A stretch of DNA of 64,000 bases. Origin: Cristatella mucedo (taxonomy: Eukaryota > Bryozoa > Phylactolaemata > Cristatellidae). Each line of letters opens with the position of its first letter. Position 1 is the stretch's first letter. Shown here one piece after another: positions 14,701-23,209 of the stretch. Where the stretch lies: contig WPIO01000002.1 in the NCBI GenBank assembly GCA_009760855.2, forward strand, positions 7,019,001 to 7,083,000, read 5' to 3'. Made by a program: the position numbers and the translations under genes. The notes under the pieces were generated by a model. It was not told where the DNA came from and searched no databases. It saw only the letters and a list, made by a program, of their open reading frames with translations.

Positions 14701-17224
14701 CACACGGCACGGATAGAACACGATCGGACAAGTACGATTTACACCTCGCCAGTGCCTCGTCTGACAGGCCGATCGTTGTTCTCTCTTAATCGCTCAAGTA
14801 GGATTTCGTGATCAATAGTGTCGAATGCTGCTGATAGATCTAGCAGAGCTAGGGCAGTGACATTCCTGTCATCCTTGCTGCATAAGACGTCATTAGTTAC
14901 ACTGAGGATAGCAGTTTCAGTGAAGTGCTGCCGCTTGAACTCCGACTGAAATTTTTCTGGCCTTTCTTTTTTTCAATGTGTGCTACTAGCTTCTTAGCGA
15001 CAATTGTTTCAAGAGTTTTTGATAAAAAAGGAAGAATGGAACATGGGCGATGGTTAGCAAGGACCTCGGTGTGTAATCCAAGCTTTTTAAGTATCGGCCT
15101 AACGATGGCCGATTTCAAGGACTTGGGTTATGGCTGAGCCAAGTTGGTCTGCCAGTAGAGACCACAGAGTTGATGGTATAGGGTCTTCAGGAGACGAGCT
15201 CTTTTTCACAAGACCTTATTAAGGTAGCCTCATTCGCATGCAGAAACCTCGGAAAATCTGTTAAGGAAGGTCGCAGGTTTCGATGGGCACACCACAAGGT
15301 CAATGGGGCAGACATCCGTAGTGATAACGAGATCTAGGATATGGCCACCGACTTGAGTGGTATGATCATGGTATTAGGCCAAACCAAAGTTCTCCTTGCA
15401 GTCAAGAATTGATCGGACCCGACTGTTGCTAGAATTATCAACGTGAATATTGAAGTCTCCTACAATCAGTAACGTCATGTCGCGCAAGTATTGTACCGAG
15501 GAATTCCGAAAACTCCTTTATAAACATACTTAGAGAGCCAGAAGGAGGTCGGTATATCACAACAGTGAAAGGCACAGTCTTTGATGAAGTCTTGATTGCA
15601 ACTGATTCATATGAAGGGCCGTATGAAATACTGCTTGTCTTATAGCCTAACGATTCCCGAACAACGATAGCAACCCAGCGACCAACCTTGTCAGATCGCA
15701 CGGACTGAAAGAATTAGAACACTGGTCGAACGGTCTCAGATTTTCAGTTACCGAAGCAGGACGTTTTCCACGTTTCGGTAATCGACAGAAATGTATCTAG
15801 CATCTCGTTGACAGCCTGATCTCTGATAAGTAACCCCTTAGTTTTTAGCGAGCGGACATTTAACAGGCGGAATGTTAGAGGCTGTCCAAAAACTGAGCGA
15901 AGATTAATTCTCTTGCATTCTAGTCGGCATGTAGCCGGCTTGGCAGATGCTGCCTCTTTGAATTTAAATTGGACCCTGGTAAAGGTCGCTGGTCGACTTT
16001 TCACAACATGCTGAGGCACGGCAAGTGAGGTAATACCGCAGCGAGTGCTAGTCGTCGCTTTAAATTTGCGGGTCATAGATTTTATAGCCGAGCTGTTGGT
16101 ATGGCGAACACAGGGTGTAGGGAGGTGCTCACTGTCTCGCCGAAGAGGGCCCCCTATAGTTAACGGCTAATGGCACATCGCACCTTATGCTAAGTATGTC
16201 CAGTTTTGAGTAGCATATGCGAGGACAGCTCATGAACAGTCTCAGCGAAGATAGAAGTGGAATACCCGGAGATATCGCGGAGAAGTCAGGTTAAGGTCCT
16301 AACAGCGCTTGGAATCGCCCGAGGCCGCTCTCTAGCGAGTGAAGGAAACCCGAATCAAATTTAAAGGGGCTAGAGTATGAAGCACAAGCTGCATGCAGAC
16401 ACTTTGCCAACAAACAGATTGCTTAGTTAAAAATTATATTAAACTTGTAGCAGAGCTAGCACAGTAGAATGTAGGTATAATCGAAGCCGGAAAGAACAAT
16501 TAGCACTGGGAGATCGTAAATCTGTGTGCCCTGTAGCTTTTTTGCAGCTACTGCTTTGTAAAGAACGATTTGCAAAAGAGAAGATGGGGTGCAGCTAGAG
16601 AGATCACAGCTACCAAGGCCTGACATGTCAAGGTAGCTCTTATATAACTCTGGGCCTTGATACCCCATGAGGTAAGGTGCTTGCTCTTCACGACCGAGAG
16701 TGGTTCGAATCCTGCATTTGAGCGATCCTTTATGCGATATGAAAGTGGTGGTGATAGCCGATAAGGCTCTTCTACCGCTATACAAATGAAGCTATTGATC
16801 AGCTAAAATTATGACTTATATAAATGCGGCAGCAAGCTTCGGTAGGGGGCCGATGAAGCATGGGCTACAGCAACAATGCACAGTCTGTGTACAACACCAG
16901 TTACTCGGCTGAGCTGAAAAGTTATTATTCCTATGCAATGGTTCTATCGGTCCAGAATAGTCTGATTTGGTGAATTATTTGTCAAAATATCTGCTGGCCT
17001 TCTTCCGGCTATCGGTCTCGTTGTTTTGCAGCCACTGGGATATTTGCTTTTCATATTTCTTTTGTGATGCAAATTACTGCACTTCTTTATCTTGTATGTA
17101 CTGGTTTTGTGTGTGCATGTTTATACAAGTATTAATTTGCTGTTTAACGTTGTAGCTTACCAAGATAAGCTCAGAAGGTGACATAATACGTCAAATTGAA
17201 GAACTTTCTATAGCTCACACCTAG
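2700..17224 (+). CDS. EIF2A: Eukaryotic translation initiation factor 2A, 3' part of a spliced gene
   Basis: eIF2A is a cytosolic WD40 beta-propeller protein that can deliver initiator tRNA to the 40S subunit in a GTP-independent way. Seven exons on one strand give, in order, the family's conserved blocks: PA(R)A..LCDFGEGSRN, then LCLAGFGSIRGKIQVWDL and FEWCPDGEHYMT (last propeller blades), the linker VYVPPHKS, and C-terminal helices KAIKKLNK / KLEEIQALKEKQ / RQIEELSIAHT with a TAG stop. Exons: 2700-2776, 6621-6819, 6981-7141, 7269-7346, 7848-7927, 11132-11197, 17156-17224. From the second exon onward every junction is GT-AG and in phase. The first junction is one base out of frame in this model. 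The N-terminal blades should lie upstream and were not found in 1-2699. No clear AATAAA follows the stop. The family identity is firm; the first listed exon's borders are less so. Confidence 0.92.
4465..4535 (+). mobile_element. tRNA-derived SINE-1, 5' fragment
   Basis: GGTTCACTAGGTAAGGC (A-box region) is followed by TTCACGACCTCGGCCCGAGG and TCGTGGG. This matches the head of the SINE-1 family (see 22780), broken before the B box. Confidence 0.65.
5505..5860. repeat. Degenerate dispersed repeat, copy 2
   Basis: Partner of the repeat at 1190-1600: GATGACCTCCCTTGTCTCGC, GTCGATATCGTCC and GTACTTTACC occur in the same order and spacing. Confidence 0.45.
6255..6612 (+). mobile_element. LINE-B 3' end
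   Basis: Remnant of a CR1/L2-type C-terminus (a LTS..FKNKLKTPVYYSV-like sequence), then the family tail with repeated GCATGC-type motifs, CACTAATCGTTTGATCGTGC and the terminal AGAGATTTAGACCTCTGAGG..GCTATACAAATGTATTATT. The same tail occurs at 44490-44815 and 56470-56670. Confidence 0.75.
6621..6819 (+). CDS. EIF2A: EIF2A exon encoding a WD blade
   Basis: The acceptor is TACTCGACAG ending at 6620, and the donor AG/GTATGT starts at 6820. The exon encodes PYEGLQLCLAGFGSIRG, IQVWDLATRQ, FEWCPDGEHYMT and PKLKVSN. The motifs AGFG-x-x-RG and WCPDGE are diagnostic of eIF2A. A LINE tail (about 6255-6600) sits immediately upstream, ending within about 20 bases of the acceptor, so the polypyrimidine tract is partly transposon-derived. 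Confidence 0.93.
6981..7141 (+). CDS. EIF2A: EIF2A exon (last blade and start of linker)
   Basis: The acceptor is TATTCTTTAG, and the donor C/GTGAGT is a strong consensus. The codon split over the previous junction gives Arg. The exon reads FWIFTSHGGHVLAKSADYG, then LFDATWRPEPSGTYTTKA, matching the eIF2A blade that ends in a W(x)P(x)xxG...(A)K pattern. It ends in phase 1. Confidence 0.92.
7206..7229 (+). repeat. (GT)n microsatellite
   Basis: About eleven GT units lie in the EIF2A intron between the exons at 6981 and 7269. Confidence 0.9.
7269..7346 (+). CDS. EIF2A: EIF2A linker exon
   Basis: The acceptor is GATTGCAG, and the donor is G/GTATGTG. The exon encodes SKQVYVPPHKSYGIPGLAP then ADRLKS, comparable to the Y-x-PP-x-x-R segment after the propeller. 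This low-complexity linker is much shorter than in vertebrates, where a basic stretch follows. A (GT)n tract at 7206-7229 lies in the intron just upstream. Confidence 0.85.
7848..7927 (+). CDS. EIF2A: EIF2A C-terminal helix exon 1
   Basis: The acceptor is TTTTTACAG, and the donor AAG/GTATGT is phase 0. It encodes KLSMPKSAVQKPPGDENEKA and IKKLNK, the beginning of the conserved charged C-terminal helix (D-x-E-x-x-K-x-I-K-x-L-x-K). Confidence 0.9.
7928..9079. other. EIF2A intron, no recognised element
   Basis: AT-rich intronic sequence with tandem-like TTCCTT/TTAATTCC runs near 8590-8650. I see no exon or clear transposon. Confidence 0.5.
9080..9905 (-). mobile_element. LINE-B fragment, RT thumb and C-terminal region
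   Basis: Minus-strand translation shows the L2/CR1 pattern DISTWMAANFLRLGDDKTNL, LLVMGKPS, ARNLGALLQTDLS, and further on IDFKVLSLTFRSLHYLAPAY. It is split by a second LINE tail (9300-9365, with the ATAATAATAATAATGCACTT end), so one LINE has landed in another inside an EIF2A intron. Confidence 0.85.
9906..11131. other. EIF2A intron, unique sequence
   Basis: Nothing coding is recognised. The short string GGTTTTGGCATCTC occurs at about 10455 and also near 150, which may mark an old dispersed repeat. Confidence 0.45.
11132..11197 (+). CDS. EIF2A: EIF2A C-terminal helix exon 2
   Basis: The acceptor is CATTTTTCTAG, and the donor CAG/GTGAGG is phase 0. These 22 codons read KLEEIQALKEKQASG then VVLERNQ, continuing the charged helix (family pattern L-x-x-I-x-x-L-K-x-x-x-x-x-G-x-x-L-x-x-N-Q). 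The flanking introns are 3.2 kb and 6.0 kb and hold LINE copies. Confidence 0.92.
11243..11400 (-). mobile_element. tRNA-derived SINE-1, diverged
   Basis: In reverse orientation it shows the tail GCTGATTCAACAGCCTCATT..ATA, the GCAATAAAG block and GACCTCGGTCGTGAAG. It is an old, decayed copy of SINE-1. Confidence 0.6.
12340..12670 (+). mobile_element. LINE-A 3' end
   Basis: This is a decayed + strand copy of the LINE-A C-terminal and 3' region. The GAACTGGTGCACC..TTTCAGCCTCCT, TTTCCTGCCGTTCTATGCTG and CAGCTATGCTTCTTACTTCT blocks match other A copies. Confidence 0.75.
12671..13717. other. EIF2A intron between LINE copies
   Basis: Unremarkable AT-rich intronic sequence; no feature recognised. 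Confidence 0.5.
13718..16350 (-). mobile_element. LINE-A, longest copy (endonuclease and RT, decayed)
   Basis: An antisense L2/CR1-type LINE within the last EIF2A intron. The minus strand reads LTFRLLNVRSLKTKGLLIRD and ..SITETW (start of the apurinic-type endonuclease, 15744-16076). It continues with FTVVIYRPPSGSLSMFIKEF (endonuclease, 15438-15701), then RPILKKLGLHTEVLANHRP (RT start, 14897-15118) and SVPQGSLIGPMLFSIGT (RT, 14459-14731). Last come the C-terminus and the 3' end ATGTAATGTAATGCAACTCC at 13718. Frameshifts separate the parts and the YADD box reads YADH, so it is inactive. The 5' border is approximate. Confidence 0.88.
16655..16812 (+). mobile_element. tRNA-derived SINE-1
   Basis: CCATGAGGTAAGGTGCTTGC (A-box region) is followed by CACGACCGAGAG, the B box GGTTCGAATCC, GCGATCCTTTATGCGATATG and GGTGGTGATAGCCGATAAGG. 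Confidence 0.8.
17156..17224 (+). CDS. EIF2A: EIF2A terminal exon
   Basis: The acceptor is TTTAACGTTGTAG. The exon has 22 codons and TAG: LTKISSEGD, then IIRQIEELSIAHT. The pattern matches the conserved eIF2A C-terminus (L-x-K-I-x-x-E-x-x-L-x-x-x-L-E-x-L). It is isolated by a 6-kb intron containing a nearly full-length LINE on the opposite strand. Confidence 0.9.
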   Translation, partial: LTKISSEGDIIRQIEELSIAHT

Positions 17225-19418
17225 GGCTGTGAATTCTGCCAGAGCATTAGCTGGCAGGTACAATGGCACGAAGTGACATCGTCGCGAAGAGCATTTACCG
17301 CTCAACCACACACAGGGCGTAATCTGCTCTATGATTGCCGTCGTATTGGTGCTTTCTGATAGCATCCGGTTATGTGGGTTTATTTCTTCATACATGAACA
17401 CTTTACAGAATTTAATATGCAACTTCTTGATTTGACTGCTAATTATGACATACTTTTGTTCGCGCGCTAGGAACGTGGATGTTCGTCTCCAGTAAACAGG
17501 CTCACTCTGCTCTTTGAAGCCTAATTCTGATAATGGTAGACCTATCTGGCTCTATAACTAAATGATACGATTTCTGGTTCGGATAGCTAACGGTTGCATG
17601 TTTAAATACGGGAGGTGGAAGTTCTTCTCTCGCCCTCCCCCACTTGCTCTTTGTTCATTTATGTTTAAAAATGTGCTGACAATTCGTGCACATGAGCAAA
17701 GTTGTCTTTTAGCATAATTTCTACTTGAGTTAATGGTGTGTGCTCAGTTTTGGTGAGGGGGGAAAAAGAGAGAGGCAAAGGAGATGAATGAGGAGAGGAG
17801 ATAGCAGAAGTAAAGAGAAATGGGGGAGAGAGGGTAAAGATGTTTAAGCGAACGAAAAAATCGTGTGTTTATTATTAAGTGGGTAATTGAAGGCTTACCT
17901 GTGGCGCTAGCTAAGTTTGGAAAACGGTAGTTGTGTGCATGCAGGTGTATGTTGGAGAGGGCTCTTGGGATTTTTCACTTGTCGAGTAATTACTAGCAGC
18001 TGCTGAGCTGGTAAACCAGGGTCCGGTCAGCAGATTTCTAGTCGAATTCCATAAACTGAAACTTACTGTGCAAATTTTGTTCTATGCGGGTTGCAGCTTT
18101 GGCGATTATCCAGCCGTACTTTCTTCTTGAAGGAGGAAGGACTATCTATTGTATGTATGCTGACTTTTGTACGGTTCGATTCAAAAGACCAGAGCGTGCT
18201 TTACTGCAGCAGCCTTCCATCCATTCACTAATATTCAGTAGCTGTCTGTCGAATTGTCATTGAGGCCTATTCTTTACTGACCTGTAAGGTCGATTTTAAA
18301 GACGGGTAAACTTAACTGTTGCAGCGTCACTTCATTTCTGCCATATTCCTTTACCAAGGTGTCAAGCAACCCTTCATTGACGTCTGTCTGGGCGTTACTT
18401 GTATTTTGCCCCAAGTCAACAATTTGAGAACTGTGATCCTTTCTCAAGGCCCGTTACGGACTAGTTCTACCGATTCGTGAGAAATTTGCCAGCCATACTG
18501 GTAGCTGGTTCGAGCTCTTGCCACTTATTGACGGCCACAAAAAAGGCAAAACGAGTATTTTATAATAATTCTGCGTACGCCGCCGAATATGTCCGCATCG
18601 CGCCAGCGGCTTGCATTATATATTTTTGAGTGCTACGTATTTACTGCGTTGTGACTTGAGTCCGGGTTTCCTGCCTCTTGCTTCGTTGGTGGAAAAAGAG
18701 CGTTTTTGGTTAGCAATACCGCCCTCTGTGTTCCTATTTCTGGGTAGGAGATTGAAGTGGATGTTTCTTACCGTGATTAAGTAGGCTTCGGCGAAGCGAC
18801 AGTCGGGGCATCATTGGTTGCTGCGAGGCCACGTGCCTGACGACCCAACGAGTATCGCCCCACGTGGTTTCGGTCCATCGGTCTAAGTTGGTCGTGCTTG
18901 CAGCGAGCGTGGAAAAAAGACTAAACCCGACGCCAAGCGACGTTTTATACCTGGGAATCAAGTTCAGTAAAGTCCCCAGTTCGTGCTATTTAGCTCGATT
19001 TACTGCACGGCACCAAACTCACGACCCTTGCTACGATACGTAGAATCGCGCTTGAAATAACTTAGGATCGTGACCTACTTCCTTCGGGCCTGGCAGACCG
19101 AATCGGCATTTGGGAGTAGGCTATGCGCTTTAGCCGTGGTGAAGCACGCCCACCTCCCGCGAAGGTTTGGCATTTCAAAACTCGGCTGTTGCAGCAGCCT
19201 TGGCTGAACTACTGGACTCCGGTGATGGTCTGGCAGCTGTTTCAAGCAAAGTACATTTGAAGAAGTCGATGGCGACGGTCGTTTACACCTCTGGTGAACG
19301 GCTGCTTCGATTACAAACGACATAGTCCTGGCTTTTGATCGACAAACTTGGCACGTGAGAATAAAGCGGACACTGTCCCACTGTAAAATGAAACTAAATC
19401 AGCGCTTAGTTGCGAATT
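17225..19418. other. Downstream of EIF2A, intergenic
   Basis: No poly(A) signal of the AATAAA type is clear after the stop. A purine-rich AGGGGGGAAAAAGAGAGAGG tract lies near 17755-17830. 18560-19330 is somewhat GC-richer with open minus-strand frames (18734-18961, 19075-19323), possibly exons of the minus-strand candidate at 20416, but no domain is recognisable. Confidence 0.4.
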
Positions 19419-19866
19419 TCATGTTATGTATCTTCGTCTGTAACTCTACGAAGACTATGCGAGTGCTTCGAAGGAGAGCTTTGCATAGTGAACCCACAGC
19501 CTAAGCGGCTTTCGGTACGCATTCGGTAACCAACAGACTTCATCTCACGCAACAAAGAGAAAGTGACAACCATATGTGATTCAGGAGAGCAGTTGAGAAG
19601 GTGAGTATTATAGAAGTAACAGTTTAGGACCGCTGGAAAGGATGTGCCATAGTAGACAGCACGAGAGTTGTTATCGTGTAAGAACTGTAGAAGTGAGTTC
19701 CACAGTGTAGGGCCTGCAGAGCAAAAGCTTCTGTCGCCAATGATCTTGAAGTGGAGGAATGGAAAAGCAAATGTATTGTCCATACAGGACCTGAAGGCAC
19801 GCGGAGGCTGAAACCGGAGCAGCAGTTCAGCTAGGTATGGCAGAGCCAAGTCGTGATTGGCTTTTT
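19415..19866 (-). mobile_element. LINE-A 3' fragment
   Basis: The minus strand reads LALPYLAELLLRFQPPRAFR, IGDRSFCSAGPTLWNSLLQF and FSLLREMKSVGYRMRTESRL, ending at the CTTCGTCTGTAACTCTACGA terminus. It fuses in frame with unrelated upstream sequence to make a long chance ORF. Confidence 0.85.
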
Positions 19867-20134
19867 GGGTCATTGTAAGTGTGCCATCGCCATCACGGGG
19901 ATCCACCCCCAGCCGACGTTCCATCCGCCCAACAGGTGTGCTCCATGCCGGCATGTGACCTATGTTTGCTGCAAAATCCACTCCTTGCTTGTGCATCCTA
20001 TACGCACGCTGTACACCTTCTATTATCACCACGTGCTCCGGAGCAGCACACACACCAGGCTTCGACCACCGGCGTGTATGCCCGCTTATTTCATCTGCTT
20101 CGCCAGTGTACAATACAGCCGTCGCTATTACTAC

Positions 20135-20416
20135 CTTTTTGTTGGCTATAGCTCTCCCACGGTAGCGTTTCGCAGCCTCGTTAAAAAGTAAGTCCGCCCT
20201 CTGCCAGATAACAAAAACCACCAAGCAGTGATTGTTGAATTGACAACAGCGAATAATTAAGCAACATTCATATATATATATATATAATATTAAAAAAATT
20301 AATGACTGGTATGTGTCGTCCTTTACCTTGGCTATATCGTCAGACTCAAGAAAAAATGTCCAGTAATGCTTTTCCGATGCCTCCTTATTCGCGGGAGTTT
20401 TTGTAGCCGCTTCCAT
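20135..20416 (-). CDS. Candidate two-exon minus-strand gene fragment, unknown product
   Basis: On the minus strand, 30 codons beginning MEAATKTPANKEASEKHYW (20416-20327) end at AAG/GTAAAG. A pyrimidine-bearing acceptor TTATCTGGCAG joins in phase to an exon (20200-20135) reading RADLLFNEAAKRYRGR and AIANKK, ending at a possible donor GTAGTA. The intron holds an (AT)n run. Upstream, the frame before the ATG (AEAQLRTLTAKVKKIK) looks like a coiled coil that continues, after a one-base shift, from QFEAAVNELK in another frame, so the true start may be further upstream or the copy may be damaged. The flank 20420-20670 is GC-rich. I do not recognise the family. Downstream the frame runs into LINE sequence. 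Confidence 0.3.
20272..20290. repeat. (AT)n microsatellite
   Basis: A short ATATAT run inside the putative intron of the minus-strand candidate gene. Confidence 0.8.
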
Positions 20417-20419
20417 CTT

Positions 20420-20670
20420 TATCTTTTTAACCTTTGCCGTCAGAGTTCGGAGCTGGGCTTCAGCTCATTGACTGCGGCCTCGAATTGGCAGACGCTCAGG
20501 TAACCAGCGCATCGCCTCGCTACAGAGAGAGGAAGCTCTCGGTCGAGCTTCGGCACGATTTCGGGCAAGCCCGTTAGCCCGCCCAGCGGCGATCTCTCGA
20601 ATGGCAGCGAAACGTGCACACAATGCAGCGAGAAGGAGCGAGCTCCGCTCACACTAACAGTTAACAACAC
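20420..20670 (-). promoter_or_regulatory. GC-rich possible promoter or 5' exon
   Basis: A compact CpG-containing block stands out from AT-rich flanks and ends just upstream of the minus-strand ATG at 20416. Its composition and position fit a promoter or 5' exon; no core element is identifiable. Confidence 0.3.
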
Positions 20671-20714
20671 AGCAATTGCATAATACGTGCATACCTAGTC
20701 CTTAGCCAAATGTT

Positions 20715-20892
20715 AATAAATATAGCTACCTAATTTAACAGCCTAATTTGTATAGAGACAGACAAACCTTGGCGGCTATCACTACCGATTGCAGTCGGCA
20801 GTACAAGATTTCTGCTGGAGGACTCGAACTCACGACCTGGATCGTGAAGAGCAAGCACCTTACCTTCTGGGCGGATACCCAGTGGCAAGTTT
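20715..20892 (-). mobile_element. tRNA-derived SINE-1
   Basis: Reverse orientation: tail AATAAATATAGCTACCTAAT, TTTGTATAGAGACAGAC, GGCGGCTATCACTACCG, B-box complement GGACTCGAACTC, then CACGACCTGGATCGTGAAG and CCTTACC. Confidence 0.8.
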
Positions 20893-21309
20893 ATTGTACT
20901 ATGTGTCACAGAGGCTTTTGTGAGGCCACTCATTAGGAAATTGATATGGGCGAAGAGAATAGTATTGTTATAAGCAGTGTTATTAGTACTAATTCGTAGA
21001 CAATGAACAACAGCTCAGTCTTCTAATCAAGCCTGATTCTACAAAAAAGAAACTGACACGTGTAACGTCAGACTAGTTTAACTCTACTAACCAGCCATCA
21101 CACGTAACAGGTAAATTCCACTAGCAATCGAGTTTCAGGGCCAAATTATAAACAGTGTCAGCACTGCTAAGAGTAAAACTACCTTCCCATGCGGATTCTT
21201 TGTGTCGGGTCTCGCATATAGTTCAGCTGGCAGCACTCATAGCGCTCAGACCTACGCTTTTGTGGGGTCATCGATTCACCACTATTCCTCGTCGCCCTGC
21301 GTAAGCTCT

Positions 21310-21888
21310 ATCCGTTGATCAACCGGCAGCCATCCTAGGTCTTATAGCAACGGAGACACACGGTCAAACCCCCGGGATTTGCAAGCTAGACTTGCAGCCA
21401 TATTCATTGCCTGCTGCAGTGGCCTAGTGGCTTTTGTCGGTAGCCCAGCCAAAAAGGAATCGCAATAATCTAGTCGCGGCAGAACTAAGAAGCTAGTTAA
21501 AATTTTGCAAGTCGCCACAGAAGACAGTTCCTAATCTTAGATAGGGATCGGACGTGATGGCTAGCTTAGGCAGCTGTTGAAGGCGACACCTAAATTGGAA
21601 GCACGTGGTGATGGTCGCACGACAGCATCACCTGTTCGAAGAGCAAAGCCTTCTAGTCTAGCCACACGCTTAGTGTGTTCTATGAGCAGCAGTTCAGTTT
21701 TATCGCCGTTTAGTTTAAGGAAATGTTTCTACATCCAGGATCAAATGACGGCAAGACGAGCATTTAGTTAGTCAGTAGCTGCAGCAGATTCCGGCGGTTC
21801 AAATGAAAAATACAGCTGAGTATTGTCAGCATAAAAGTGAAATGCTATTCCATGGGCCTGAATTAATTTTGGCAGAGGTTGAATAATT
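21310..21888 (-). mobile_element. LINE-A internal fragment
   Basis: A minus-strand RT-thumb and C-terminal stretch lacking the 3' end. It aligns with 42240-42700 and 46640-47085 (e.g. CAATAATCTAGTCGCGGCAG and AGCACGTGGTGATGGTCGC). Confidence 0.8.
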
Positions 21889-21939
21889 AATTAATAATAA
21901 CAATAATTGAATAATAATTGTTGAAACATAATTATAATA

Positions 21940-22045
21940 AATATAATTATAAAGGTTGAATAATAATTATAATGCACTTGATAAAGTGCCCTCAGATAAT
22001 TCAATCTCTTTCTAGGCGCTTTACATTAGCTGCAAAGGGAAGCCA
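21940..22045 (-). mobile_element. LINE 3' tail fragment
   Basis: The motif ATAATGCACTTGATAAAGTG..CAATCTCTTTCTAGGCGCTT is the reverse complement of the terminal hairpin-like tail shared by CR1/L2 elements (AGCGCCTAGAAAGAGATTGA). An AT-rich simple run precedes it. Confidence 0.7.
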
Positions 22046-22135
22046 GCAACATGCGAATGATCTACCTGACCATCACCCTGTTGCATGTCATCCTGAAATA
22101 TTCTATTTAAATTTGGTAGACGTTTAATGTTAGAC

Positions 22136-22456
22136 TCAGCTGCATCGTGACGGATTTAAAAGCGATGTTATGAAGCTAGGCTTTATTGACCGTGAAGCTT
22201 GACAGTGAAGCTTGGTAGCGCCACAGTTATAAGTAGTCCTTCTCTGAAACGTATTGCTATCCGTAAAAAGAAGCACTTCGTGCACGATATCCAAGATGCC
22301 GCGTTCCTTCGCCTGCTGATTGGTAATGCGATACGCTCTGAGCGGCGGCTCATCGATTATTATTGGAGCATTCGGTCTCGAATATGCCTGCACCATCCGG
22401 AAGGCTGACATAACAGTCACGATAAGGATTTCTTTGGTTAATTTCATCGTTACCAA
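22136..22456 (-). CDS. Hypothetical secreted-like ORF or first exon
   Basis: This 106-codon minus-strand ORF has, from an internal Met at residue 4, a short basic start and hydrophobic core (MKLTKEILIVTVMSAFRMVQ) ending in A-Y-S, like a signal peptide with cleavage near residue 24. A polar stretch with IIIDEPPLRAYRITNQQAKE and a few cysteines follows. The last 20 codons may be intronic: an AG/GC-rich junction is possible after NCGATKLHC. No family is recognised and no neighbouring exon was found. It could be chance coding in unique sequence. Confidence 0.25.
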   Translation of the reverse strand: MVTMKLTKEILIVTVMSAFRMVQAYSRPNAPIIIDEPPLRAYRITNQQAKERGILDIVHEVLLFTDSNTFQRRTTYNCGATKLHCQASRSIKPSFITSLLNPSRCS

Positions 22457-22779
22457 TCGAACGGCAAATGCTCGAGACAGATGTCTGCAAAACCTTTACC
22501 CTTTGGCTCTACGTCGTCATTGCCTAGCCATTGTATAGATAACTCGATTTGACATAAGCACGCCTTTAAATAATAGGTGCAATGACAAATAGGCCGAATG
22601 CAATTAATTTCCCTTGATCCTGCGGCATATGGGCTTCTTCGTGATCTCACGGTAACTCGCCTTCTGGTGAGTTTACATTTTCGACAAGGTAAAGTCCAAA
22701 TTGTATAGAGAAACATAGAAATTACAGACCAGTGACCCAAAAGTGCTAAATATCGGCTGTGAACTATCTAATTGTGAGC

Positions 22780-22975
22780 CGTGATGGCTCACTAGGTAAG
22801 GCGGTTAAGCTCGGTAGGTAAGGCTTTCACGACCTCGGTCCCGAGGTCGTGGGTTCGATTCCTGTGGTGGGCGATCATTTATCGCCACTGCAAACGGTGG
22901 TGATAGCCGTTAAGGCTTTTCTGTCGCTATACAAAAAGAGGCTCTTTAAGCAGCTAGGATATTTTTTAATTAACA
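22780..22975 (+). mobile_element. tRNA-derived SINE-1, well-preserved copy
   Basis: GAGCCGTGATGGCTCACTAG (A box), then CACGACCTCGG-TC-CCGAGGTCGTG, a perfect 11-bp inverted repeat, B box GGGTTCGATTCC, GGCGATCATTTATCGCCACT, GGTGGTGATAGCCGTTAAGG and tail AGCTAGGATATTTTTT. It carries a local duplication of the TAGGTAAGGC segment. Confidence 0.9.
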
Positions 22976-23209
22976 GATCCTAACCAAGCATGCTGCCCGG
23001 TGACCCAAGTGTGACTTCGAGCGTTTCTCCGCATTCTTAGTAGCTAAAACTGAAGAGATTACCTCGCACACTTTAAAGACCATGAGTCCTTTAGAATCTG
23101 ACCCAAAAGTTTTCCTTTTGAGGTGCATAGACCTGTTGTTGCTCACTCTAGTAAATATTAATCATGTTTCTGGTTATCGGTGAAATCTCTTCCATTCTGA
23201 AAACGGAAA

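Noticed and set aside
19424-20416. 330-codon minus-strand ORF as a single protein
   Set aside because: It runs through a putative intron with consensus splice sites and ends in LINE-A sequence, so it is a chance fusion.
22828-22862. tRNA gene signals (A and B boxes)
   Set aside because: The same sequence with a common 3' extension and tail recurs at many places, so these are SINEs rather than functional tRNA genes; no copy folds into a proper acceptor stem by eye.
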